Shown piece by piece: positions 1 through 8,178 of a DNA stretch of 8,178 nucleotides (its first letter is position 1; every line of letters begins with the position of its first letter). A program made the position numbers and the translations under genes. The notes below the pieces were generated by a model, which saw only the letters and a program-made list of their open reading frames with translations, did not search any database and had not been told where the DNA came from. Source of the stretch: Anaerolineales bacterium UBA3940 (GTDB lineage Bacteria > Chloroflexota > Anaerolineae > Aggregatilineales > UBA3940); assembly GCA_002385675.1 (NCBI GenBank), contig DGDY01000132.1:2918-11095 (forward strand), read 5' to 3'.

Positions 1-753
1 TGGGCGGAAAGCGACAAGGAAGGCGTCCCGGCGCTGCGCGGCGTGTCGCTGGACGTGCGCGCTGGTGAGATTGTGGGTATTGCAGGTGTGTCGGGCAACG
101 GGCAGCGCGAGCTGGCGCAGGTTATCTGCGGGCTGCGCCCGGCAACCAAAGGCCGTGTCCTGATCGACGGTAAGGACGTGACGGGCTTCTCGCCCGAGAA
201 GCTGCTCAATGTGGGGCTGTCCTACATCCCTGAAGAGCGGCTGCGGGACGGCGGCATCCGCGATTTCACCTGCGCGGAGAACCTCATTCTGCGCGACCAT
301 ACCAAGCCGCCTTTTGCGAAGGGCATCTTCCTGGACCTGAAGGCCATTGCGTCAGAGGCCGACCGGCTCATCAAGGTGTTCAACGTCAAGACCCCTTCGC
401 GTGATACACCGCTGAAGAACCTCTCCGGCGGCAACATCCAGAAGCTGATCCTCGCGCGCGAGCTGTCTCGCAAGCCGCGCGTGCTGATCGCCGCCCAGCC
501 GACGCGCGGCGTGGACATCGGCGCGATGGAGTACATCCACCGCCAGCTTGTCGCCGAGCGCAGTGAGGGCACGGCAACCCTGCTCATCTCTGAGGACCTC
601 GATGAGATCCAGAACCTCTGTGACCGCATCGCGGTCATGTACGAGGGGCGCATCATGGGTATCGTCAAGCGGGGTGAGGCAGACGTGAAGGAACTTGGCC
701 TGATGATGGCCGGCGTCCGGCGCGAGGAGGCCCTCGGCGCGGCGACGGATTAG
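1..753 (+). CDS. ABC transporter ATP-binding protein, nucleoside/simple-sugar type, C-terminal half (5' end outside window)
   Basis: The frame is open from base 1 and ends at TAG 751-753, giving 250 visible residues. This is the second nucleotide-binding domain of a tandem-NBD importer ATPase (MglA/RbsA/NupO class, normally about 500 residues), so the first NBD lies upstream. GTG 43 is an internal valine, not a start. Counting from base 1, the Walker A region is GVSGNGQR (29-36), with Gln and Arg replacing the Lys-Ser/Thr of GxxGxGK[ST]. The signature is LSGGNIQK (141-148). The Walker B region reads VLIAAQPTRGVD (161-172), with Ala-Gln where Asp-Glu is canonical, and the H-loop region is LISEDLDE with Glu for His. 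Such degeneracy is usual for the second NBD of this family. The AAQPTRG(L/V)D block resembles nucleoside importers such as Bacillus NupO, so nucleosides are my preferred substrate class; other sugars remain possible. It would act at the inner face of the membrane with permeases and a lipoprotein or periplasmic binding protein, none of them visible here. An intrinsic terminator follows, so this is the last gene of its unit. Confidence 0.93.
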   Translation, partial: WAESDKEGVPALRGVSLDVRAGEIVGIAGVSGNGQRELAQVICGLRPATKGRVLIDGKDVTGFSPEKLLNVGLSYIPEERLRDGGIRDFTCAENLILRDHTKPPFAKGIFLDLKAIASEADRLIKVFNVKTPSRDTPLKNLSGGNIQKLILARELSRKPRVLIAAQPTRGVDIGAMEYIHRQLVAERSEGTATLLISEDLDEIQNLCDRIAVMYEGRIMGIVKRGEADVKELGLMMAGVRREEALGAATD

Positions 754-772
754 CACCGACCAATGGCAAGAG

Positions 773-803
773 AAACGCCGGGCAGCCACGCCCGGCGTTT
801 TTT
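773..803 (+). terminator. Rho-independent terminator after the ABC ATPase gene
   Basis: A perfect 11-bp stem pairs AAACGCCGGGC (773-783) with GCCCGGCGTTT (790-800) around the 6-nt loop AGCCAC, and the stem runs into six T (798-803). It starts 20 nt after the ABC stop codon. The opposite strand has the same stem followed by TTTCTCTT, so it may also stop transcripts arriving from the convergent DinB-like gene, less efficiently. Confidence 0.92.
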
Positions 804-839
804 GATTCGAGAAAATGGCATCTTGATGGGATATGATCC

Positions 840-859
840 GCCGCGAAAAACTTCGCGGC
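840..859. repeat. Inverted repeat between two convergent genes
   Basis: A perfect 8-bp stem (GCCGCGAA 840-847 with TTCGCGGC 852-859) closes the loop AAAC. No T-run follows on either strand, so it is not a standard intrinsic terminator. It could stabilise the 3' end of the minus-strand DinB-like transcript, whose stop codon is at 940-942. The rest of 804-939 shows nothing I can interpret. Confidence 0.5.
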
Positions 860-939
860 TCCCCTCCGCCATTTCTGCGCGGCATATTGGTGCAAACCCA
901 TCCAATGCTCAGGGGCGCAAACATGTTGCACCCTGCTGG

Positions 940-1488
940 CTACCCCGCCTGCTGACTCGCTACAAACGCCCTCAGGGCATCGTAATGCTGCTCGTAGTGC
1001 TCGTAGCTTTGCTCGGCGATCCACTTCCACAGGGGCCGCAGGAATTGCTCCGGCATACCCGACCCGCCGGGCACGAGGCGGTCATCCGGCGAGACGGTCA
1101 CATACTGGTTGATCTCCTCATCGTTCAACCTGCGAATCCCCTCCAGCATGCCCTCATACGCCTCGCGGGCGCTGGCCCGCAGTTCGTCAAGCGGGCGGTC
1201 GCGGTAGAACTGGTAGAACCATGCGTTGCGCTCGTCCGTGTTGATGGCATTGACCTCGGGCGGGAAGGGCGGCGGCGGTTCGATCGCCGGGTTGAGGATG
1301 GAGGCGATCCAGCGCTCGTAGGCCATCACATGCGCGATCACGTCTTTCACCGTCCACTCGCTGCCGGGCGTGTAGGGCTGCACCATGCTCTGCTCGTCAA
1401 GCTGCGCGAGCAGCGCGTCCCACTTCTCGCGTTCGCGCTGGATCGTGGCGAGCAGGTCGTCCCGGCTCACCGTGTCGAATTTGTGCAT
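940..1488 (-). CDS. DinB/DfsB-like four-helix-bundle protein
   Basis: It encodes 182 residues. ATG 1488-1486 is chosen because AGGAGG (1501-1496) lies 7 nt upstream. The sequence fits the DinB_2/DfsB (ClbS-like) four-helix bundle: a long N-terminal helix, then WTVKDVIAHVMAYERW (45-60), a proline-rich loop (70-77), two middle helices, and a C-terminal helix with EHYEQHYDALR (163-173). His53, His164 and His168 (an HxxxH pair) match the usual three-histidine metal site of this superfamily. Known relatives include damage-induced Bacillus DinB, mycothiol- or bacillithiol-dependent enzymes and colibactin-hydrolysing ClbS, so the precise reaction cannot be assigned. A cytoplasmic location is expected, as there is no signal peptide or membrane segment. 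The gene is monocistronic, convergent with the ABC gene and divergent from secA. An operator-like dyad overlaps its likely promoter. It is not DNA polymerase IV, which shares the DinB name. Confidence 0.85.
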   Translation of the reverse strand: MHKFDTVSRDDLLATIQREREKWDALLAQLDEQSMVQPYTPGSEWTVKDVIAHVMAYERWIASILNPAIEPPPPFPPEVNAINTDERNAWFYQFYRDRPLDELRASAREAYEGMLEGIRRLNDEEINQYVTVSPDDRLVPGGSGMPEQFLRPLWKWIAEQSYEHYEQHYDALRAFVASQQAG

Positions 1489-1533
1489 CGGTCATCCTCC
1501 TGAGGCTGCGATCTGTCGAGACATCACCCTCCT

Positions 1534-1542
1534 ATTCTAGCA
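1534..1542 (-). promoter_or_regulatory. Extended -10 promoter of the DinB-like gene
   Basis: Read on the minus strand, TG (1542-1541) plus one base is followed by TAGAAT (1539-1534), a five-of-six match to TATAAT in the extended -10 arrangement. No good -35 hexamer lies 16-18 nt upstream, which extended -10 promoters tolerate. Transcription would start near 1527, giving a leader of about 39 nt that contains the AGGAGG site. Confidence 0.45.
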
Positions 1543-1553
1543 CATATGTACTA
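1538..1553. promoter_or_regulatory. 16-bp operator-like dyad overlapping the DinB-like promoter
   Basis: TAGCACATATGTACTA is an inverted repeat with seven of eight base pairs matched; only the C1541/A1550 pair fails. It covers the TG and the first bases of the proposed minus-strand -10. Over 1539-1552 it matches 10 of 14 positions of the Gram-positive/actinobacterial LexA (DinR) box CGAACATATGTTCG, but the half-sites read GCAC and GTAC instead of GAAC and GTTC. A LexA-like, MarR/PadR-like or other dimeric repressor is therefore possible; which one is inference. Confidence 0.4.
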
Positions 1554-1642
1554 AATCCGTGCGCCCGAATCGCCGGATTTTCTAATGCAGTTATAGCGCA
1601 GGGGGCGCGCCCCTCATTAGCAGCGATGTCTGTCGCGCGGTA

Positions 1643-1651
1643 TGCTATAGG
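1643..1651 (+). promoter_or_regulatory. secA: Candidate secA promoter (extended -10)
   Basis: TG, one base, then TATAGG (1646-1651) has extended -10 form with four of six consensus bases and no recognisable -35. Start of transcription near 1657 would place the GC hairpin at 1661-1678 at the very 5' end of the transcript. TGTAAT at 1699-1704, also without a -35, is an alternative. Both are weak calls. Confidence 0.25.
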
Positions 1652-1660
1652 CACGCGCCC

Positions 1661-1678
1661 GCCTGCCAGACGGCAGGC
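1661..1678 (+). other. GC-rich hairpin in the secA leader
   Basis: GCCTGCC (1661-1667) and GGCAGGC (1672-1678) form a perfect 7-bp stem with an AGAC tetraloop, followed by TTTGTG. It ends about 50 nt before the chosen secA ATG. The T-run is too short for a convincing terminator. It could protect the 5' end or modulate transcription or translation; that is inference. Confidence 0.45.
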
Positions 1679-1729
1679 TTTGTGCGTACACACTCACTTG
1701 TAATCAACCCTGGATACTGGCTGACGGAT

Positions 1730-5857
<4,128 letters not shown>

Positions 5858-5887
5858 GCTAGGACTAAGACGAATAACCAGGGAGCG

Positions 5888-5911
5888 TAGGGCACAGCAT
5901 GCTGTGCCCTA
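5888..5911. repeat. Perfect 24-bp palindrome downstream of secA
   Basis: TAGGGCACAGCA (5888-5899) is followed directly by its exact reverse complement (5900-5911). Pairing extends outward to 5885-5914 with one G/T mismatch. It begins 31 nt after the secA stop. No T-run follows, so it is not a classical intrinsic terminator; an RNA hairpin with a CATG loop could still protect the secA 3' end. Its GTAGGG edge resembles the repeats at 7923 and 8062. Confidence 0.85.
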
Positions 5912-5955
5912 TGCCTATCAACTTAGGACTATCTGATCGTTATAGCCCGGCTTAG

Positions 5956-5982
5956 CGTGGAGTTGGCGTAGCCAACTCCACG
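5956..5982. repeat. 12-bp perfect inverted repeat upstream of the adenosine deaminase gene
   Basis: CGTGGAGTTGGC (5956-5967) and GCCAACTCCACG (5971-5982) are exact reverse complements around GTA. It lies 46 nt before the add start codon. There is no T-run after it on the plus strand. It may be a dispersed intergenic repeat, a transcript-end hairpin for secA, or a leader structure of add; the sequence does not decide. No clear promoter is visible in 5912-6015. Confidence 0.8.
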
Positions 5983-6015
5983 GGGGTGGGGTTCGTTAGC
6001 ATTTGCCAATACCCC

Positions 6016-6020
6016 GAGGT
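6016..6020 (+). promoter_or_regulatory. add: Ribosome binding site of add
   Basis: GAGGT at 6016-6020 lies 8 nt before ATG 6029 and supports that start over later in-frame codons. Confidence 0.65.
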
Positions 6021-6028
6021 CAGCCCGC

Positions 6029-7105
6029 ATGGACTACCGCCACAGCCACCCTGATCACCACAGCCGCGCCCTGACCCGGCTCCTGCACAGCCTGCCTAAA
6101 ATCGACCTGCATCGCCATCTCGAAGGCTCGCTGCGCCTTTCCACCATGGCCGCCATCGCGGGCGACTGCGGGCTGGAGTTGCCCGGCGCGCAGGTCGAGC
6201 AGTTCCGGCATCTGGTGCAGGTCGTGCCGGAGGACCGGCGGCACGCCGACGTGTTCATGTCGAAGTTCGGCACGCTGCGGGAGTTCTACCGCTCGCCGGA
6301 GGCGATCGAGCGGGTGGCATATGAGGCGGTTGCCGACGCCGCGGCGGATAACGTCGTCTACCTGGAGTTGCTCTTCACGCCCGCCGCACTCGCCCGGAAA
6401 ATGGGCTTTGCGCTGGAGGATGTCACCGCCTGGGTGATCGGCGCGGTTGAGCGGGCGCAGGCGGATTTCGACATCGATGTGCGGCTGCTCGTCACCATCA
6501 ACCGGCACGAGAGCGTCGAGCTTGGCGAGCAGCAGGTCGAGATCGCCATCGCCAACCGCGAGCGCGGCGTCGTCGGGGTGAACCTCGCCGGTGCGGAGAA
6601 CCACTACAGCGGCGCGCCGTTTGCGGATGTGTTCCGCCGCGCGCGGGCGGCGGGTCTGCACACCGCCATCCACGCGGGAGAGTGGGCCGGGGCGGAGAGC
6701 ATCGCCGAGGCGCTGGATGTGCTCGGCGCGGAGCGGCTGGGGCATGGCGTGCGCGTGCTGGAGAGTGACCGGCTGGTCGCCGAGGCGCGGGCGCGCGGCA
6801 TCACGTTTGAGGTATGCCCCACGAGCAACGTGCAGTCAGGCGTTGCGCCATCCTACGGGGCGCACCCGCTCGGCGCGATGGTGCGGGCGGGCCTGCGCAC
6901 GACCATCAACACGGATGCCCCCAGCGTGAGCGGCATCGACCTGACAGACGAGTATGCCCATGCCGTCGAGGAGATGGGCCTGTCACTCGCCGACCTGAAG
7001 CAGTGCTTGCTGAACGCCGCTCACGCGGCCTTCCTGCCCGATGCCGAGCGCGCCGCGCTGGTCGCCCGCATCCGCGCCGCGCTGAGCGACCTGCCTTTAT
7101 CGTAA
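6029..7105 (+). CDS. add: Adenosine deaminase family metal-dependent hydrolase
   Basis: It encodes 358 residues, a usual length for bacterial adenosine deaminase, an amidohydrolase-fold TIM barrel that converts (deoxy)adenosine to (deoxy)inosine in the cytoplasm for purine salvage. Visible motifs: KIDLHRHLEGSLR with zinc ligands His28 and His30; NLAGAE (185-190); HAGEW with zinc ligand His215 and catalytic Glu218; RLGHGVR with catalytic His239; EVCPTSN; and NTDAPSVSG with zinc ligand Asp296. Two departures from the usual family pattern stand out. The residue after Asp296 is Ala297, where adenosine deaminases normally have a second Asp that contacts purine N7, and Asn185 replaces the usual Asp of GxDLAGxE. 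The zinc site and proton-shuttling residues remain, so deaminase chemistry is likely, but substrate choice may differ (modified adenosines or aminofutalosine-type compounds are alternatives). The gene follows secA by 171 nt and precedes pcm by 88 nt on the same strand. Confidence 0.9.
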   Translation: MDYRHSHPDHHSRALTRLLHSLPKIDLHRHLEGSLRLSTMAAIAGDCGLELPGAQVEQFRHLVQVVPEDRRHADVFMSKFGTLREFYRSPEAIERVAYEAVADAAADNVVYLELLFTPAALARKMGFALEDVTAWVIGAVERAQADFDIDVRLLVTINRHESVELGEQQVEIAIANRERGVVGVNLAGAENHYSGAPFADVFRRARAAGLHTAIHAGEWAGAESIAEALDVLGAERLGHGVRVLESDRLVAEARARGITFEVCPTSNVQSGVAPSYGAHPLGAMVRAGLRTTINTDAPSVSGIDLTDEYAHAVEEMGLSLADLKQCLLNAAHAAFLPDAERAALVARIRAALSDLPLS

Positions 7106-7146
7106 CTCTAACTCCACTTCTCGGCGGAGCGCCGGGCGTTATCGTC

Positions 7147-7152
7147 TATAAT
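7147..7152 (+). promoter_or_regulatory. pcm: Candidate -10 element of pcm
   Basis: A perfect TATAAT lies 41 nt before the pcm start codon in otherwise GC-rich sequence. The expected -35 region near 7124-7129 (GCGGAG) is poor. Transcription would start around 7159 with a leader of about 35 nt, so pcm can probably be expressed independently of add. Confidence 0.5.
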
Positions 7153-7180
7153 ACAGGCAAAGCCGGGCGACAGCAGTGGC

Positions 7181-7186
7181 AGGAGG
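7181..7186 (+). promoter_or_regulatory. pcm: Ribosome binding site that decides the pcm start
   Basis: AGGAGG lies 7 nt before GTG 7194. The in-frame GTG at 7176 would place this site inside the gene, so 7194 is the better start. Confidence 0.85.
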
Positions 7187-7193
7187 ACCGGAC

Positions 7194-7877
7194 GTGAGCG
7201 ACGCGCAACAGCCACAGGAAGACGAACGCCAGCGCGACGCACGCCAGCGGATGGTGCGGCGGCAGCTTCTGCGGCGGGGCATTGTGGACGAACGCGTACT
7301 GGAAGCCATGCTGAAGGTGCCGCGTCACGAGTTCGTGCCCGAAGAGGCCCGGCATCTGGCCTATGACGACAGCCCGCAGCATATCGGGTCGGGGCAGACC
7401 ATCTCGCAGCCGTACATGGTCGCGGCGATGACGCAGGCGCTGCGCCTTCAGCCCGCCGACCGCGTGCTGGAGATCGGGGTGGGGTCCGGCTACCAGACGG
7501 CGGTACTTGCCGAGCTTGTCCGCGAGGTGGTGGGCATCGAGCGGCTGCCGGAACTGGCGGTGGTGGCGCGGCGGCGGCTGAAGCGCCTCGGCTACACGAA
7601 TGTGACGATCCACATTGGGGATGGCACGGAGGGCTACGCGCCCGCCGCCCCGTACGACGCGATTATCGTGGCGGCTGCCGCCCCGGCGGTGCCGCCGCCG
7701 CTTATCCAGCAGCTTGCCGACGGCGGGCGGCTGGTCATCCCGGTTGGCTCCGGCTACGAGCAGGAGTTGCGGCTCGTGGAGCGGAGCGGAAACACGGTCA
7801 CCTCGCGTAGCCTCATGCCGGTGCGCTTCGTGCCGCTCATTGGCCGGTACGGCTTCGAGGACGAGGGGGAGGCGTAG
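7194..7877 (+). CDS. pcm: Protein-L-isoaspartate O-methyltransferase
   Basis: It encodes 227 residues from GTG 7194, with stop TAG 7875-7877, slightly longer than E. coli Pcm (208). The enzyme uses S-adenosylmethionine to methylate isoaspartyl residues formed by protein ageing, which starts their conversion back to aspartate in the cytoplasm. The N-terminal block with RMVRRQLLRRGI (from residue 19) and VPRHEFVPE is family-typical. SGQTISQPYM (66-75) holds the catalytic Ser/Thr region, VLEIGVGSGYQT (91-102) is the SAM-binding glycine loop, and GDGTEGY and PYDAIIVAAAAP correspond to the later methyltransferase motifs, ending in GGRLVIPVG. The first 18 residues are polar, charged and poorly conserved in character. 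The gene has its own -10 and Shine-Dalgarno, 88 nt after add. No T-tract terminator follows; the nearest strong hairpin is at 7948-7968. Confidence 0.95.
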   Translation: MSDAQQPQEDERQRDARQRMVRRQLLRRGIVDERVLEAMLKVPRHEFVPEEARHLAYDDSPQHIGSGQTISQPYMVAAMTQALRLQPADRVLEIGVGSGYQTAVLAELVREVVGIERLPELAVVARRRLKRLGYTNVTIHIGDGTEGYAPAAPYDAIIVAAAAPAVPPPLIQQLADGGRLVIPVGSGYEQELRLVERSGNTVTSRSLMPVRFVPLIGRYGFEDEGEA

Positions 7878-7922
7878 GGACCTTTGACGTTGGAACCCCA
7901 CCCAACCGGGACGCCTGATCGG

Positions 7923-7943
7923 GTAGGGGCGGGTCTCAGACCC
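7923..7943. repeat. GTAGGGGC-type palindromic repeat, copy 1
   Basis: This 21-nt unit begins GTAGGGGCGGG and ends in the dyad GGGTCT-C-AGACCC (7931-7943). It matches 8062-8082 at 20 of 21 positions. The 3' arm is shorter than in copy 2: CCCCCTTC follows instead of CCCGCCCC. Confidence 0.75.
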
Positions 7944-7947
7944 CCTT

Positions 7948-7968
7948 CGGCGGCCCATCGGGCCGCCG
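7948..7968. repeat. 9-bp GC hairpin downstream of pcm
   Basis: CGGCGGCCC (7948-7956) and GGGCCGCCG (7960-7968) are perfect arms around ATC. It is enclosed by CCCCCTT (7941-7947) and AAGGGGG (7980-7986), so a larger nested structure is possible. It could act as a pcm 3' end signal, but no T-tract follows. Confidence 0.65.
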
Positions 7969-8031
7969 CTTCCCCCTGAAAGGGGGTAGTCTGGTTCGTG
8001 GCGTCTGGAATCGCCCCCTCATAGGGGAAAA

Positions 8032-8052
8032 TGGCGCTGCGAAGCAGCGTCA
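8032..8052. repeat. Inverted repeat with GAA loop and flanking C/G-rich arms
   Basis: TGGCGCTGC (8032-8040) pairs with GCAGCGTCA (8044-8052) with one G-U pair around GAA. It is flanked by CCCCTC (8015-8020) and GAGGGG (8053-8058), which can pair as an outer stem, making a composite palindrome of about 45-50 nt. Confidence 0.65.
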
Positions 8053-8061
8053 GAGGGGATT

Positions 8062-8087
8062 GTAGGGGCGGGGCTCAGACCCGCCCC
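8062..8087. repeat. GTAGGGGC-type palindromic repeat, copy 2
   Basis: It starts GTAGGGGCGGGG. The arms GGGGCGGG (8065-8072) and CCCGCCCC (8080-8087) are exact reverse complements around GCTCAGA. The first 21 nt repeat copy 1 with a single T-to-G difference. Copies this close suggest a dispersed palindromic element family. Confidence 0.75.
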
Positions 8088-8178
8088 CACCTGAGAAATC
8101 GCCACCCCAAGCCTAATGCCCCTGCCGCGCGCGGGCGGGGCTGGCCCCGCGCCCGGTGAGCGGGGATTCCACCCCCTC

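Larger units (their letters stand above)
7878..8178. other. Non-coding region packed with short palindromes
   Basis: I see no supportable gene in these 301 nt; frames open across it lack Shine-Dalgarno sites and recognisable protein motifs. Instead it carries a series of inverted repeats: 7931-7943, 7948-7968, 7972-7986 (CCCCCT/AGGGGG), 8015-8027 (CCCCT/AGGGG), 8032-8052, 8065-8087 and 8135-8150 (GCGGGGC/GCCCCGC). The window ends inside it, so the far border is not seen. Confidence 0.8.

Noticed and set aside
889..932. GGTGCAA (889-895) and TTGCACC (926-932) as a hairpin
   Set aside because: The arms are exact complements but only 7 bp with a 30-nt loop, too weak to call a feature.
763..1503. 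A 246-codon plus-strand frame across the terminator and opposite the DinB-like gene
   Set aside because: It would run through the intrinsic terminator, lacks a Shine-Dalgarno, and overlaps a minus-strand gene with clear family motifs and an ideal ribosome binding site.
1602..1613. GGGGCGCGCCCC palindrome in the secA upstream gap
   Set aside because: A 12-bp pure G/C palindrome is readily expected in sequence of this composition, and it does not align with either promoter candidate.
1682..1729. In-frame GTG 1682 as the secA start
   Set aside because: It adds 16 residues with no resemblance to SecA N-termini and overlaps the leader hairpin region without a ribosome binding site; ATG 1730 matches the family start.
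5888..5911. Intrinsic terminator of secA
   Set aside because: The hairpin is strong but no run of T follows on either strand, so I list it as a palindrome.
7146..7958. A minus-strand 270-codon frame opposite pcm
   Set aside because: The plus strand encodes a clear Pcm with all methyltransferase motifs; the antisense translation is Arg/His/Pro-rich without a recognisable domain.
7926..8087. Possible CRISPR array because of repeated GC-rich palindromes
   Set aside because: Only two copies of one unit are present, spacing is irregular, other unrelated palindromes fill the gap, and no cas gene is in the window.

Overview
This is a GC-rich bacterial chromosomal segment carrying five protein genes, four of them complete. 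The gene order, an oversized SecA and intergenic spaces full of short GC-rich palindromes of the GTAGGG type fit a Chloroflexota (Anaerolineae-like) genome. That placement is inference from general familiarity; there is no rRNA or other phylogenetic marker I can score here.

Layout. Positions 1-753 (+) hold the C-terminal half of a two-domain ABC ATPase of the nucleoside/simple-sugar (NupO/MglA-like) type, closed by a textbook intrinsic terminator (773-803). A DinB/DfsB-like four-helix protein runs the other way (940-1488, -), so these two genes converge. The 241-nt gap 1489-1729 is divergent. It holds a strong Shine-Dalgarno and an extended -10 for the DinB-like gene, with a 16-bp dyad overlapping that promoter, and a GC-rich hairpin in the secA leader. 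secA (1730-5857, +) encodes about 1375 residues against roughly 830-1000 for most SecAs; the extra length lies in internal insertions and a basic C-terminal tail. The 171-nt gap after secA contains two striking perfect inverted repeats. An adenosine deaminase gene (6029-7105, +) and a protein-L-isoaspartate O-methyltransferase gene (7194-7877, +) follow, the latter with its own TATAAT and an ideal Shine-Dalgarno. The last 301 nt (7878-8178) contain no supportable gene but many nested palindromes, including two near-identical copies of one 21-nt unit.

How the genes relate. The functions are mostly housekeeping: protein export (SecA), repair of damaged proteins (Pcm), purine nucleoside salvage (Add) and probable nucleoside import (the ABC ATPase). 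The ABC ATPase and Add could act in one salvage route, but they are separated by an opposed gene and secA and are not one operon.

I found no convincing undescribed multi-gene system. The points most worth a second look are the SecA insertions, the loss of a normally conserved active-site aspartate in Add, the operator-like dyad upstream of the DinB-like gene, and the palindromic repeats.
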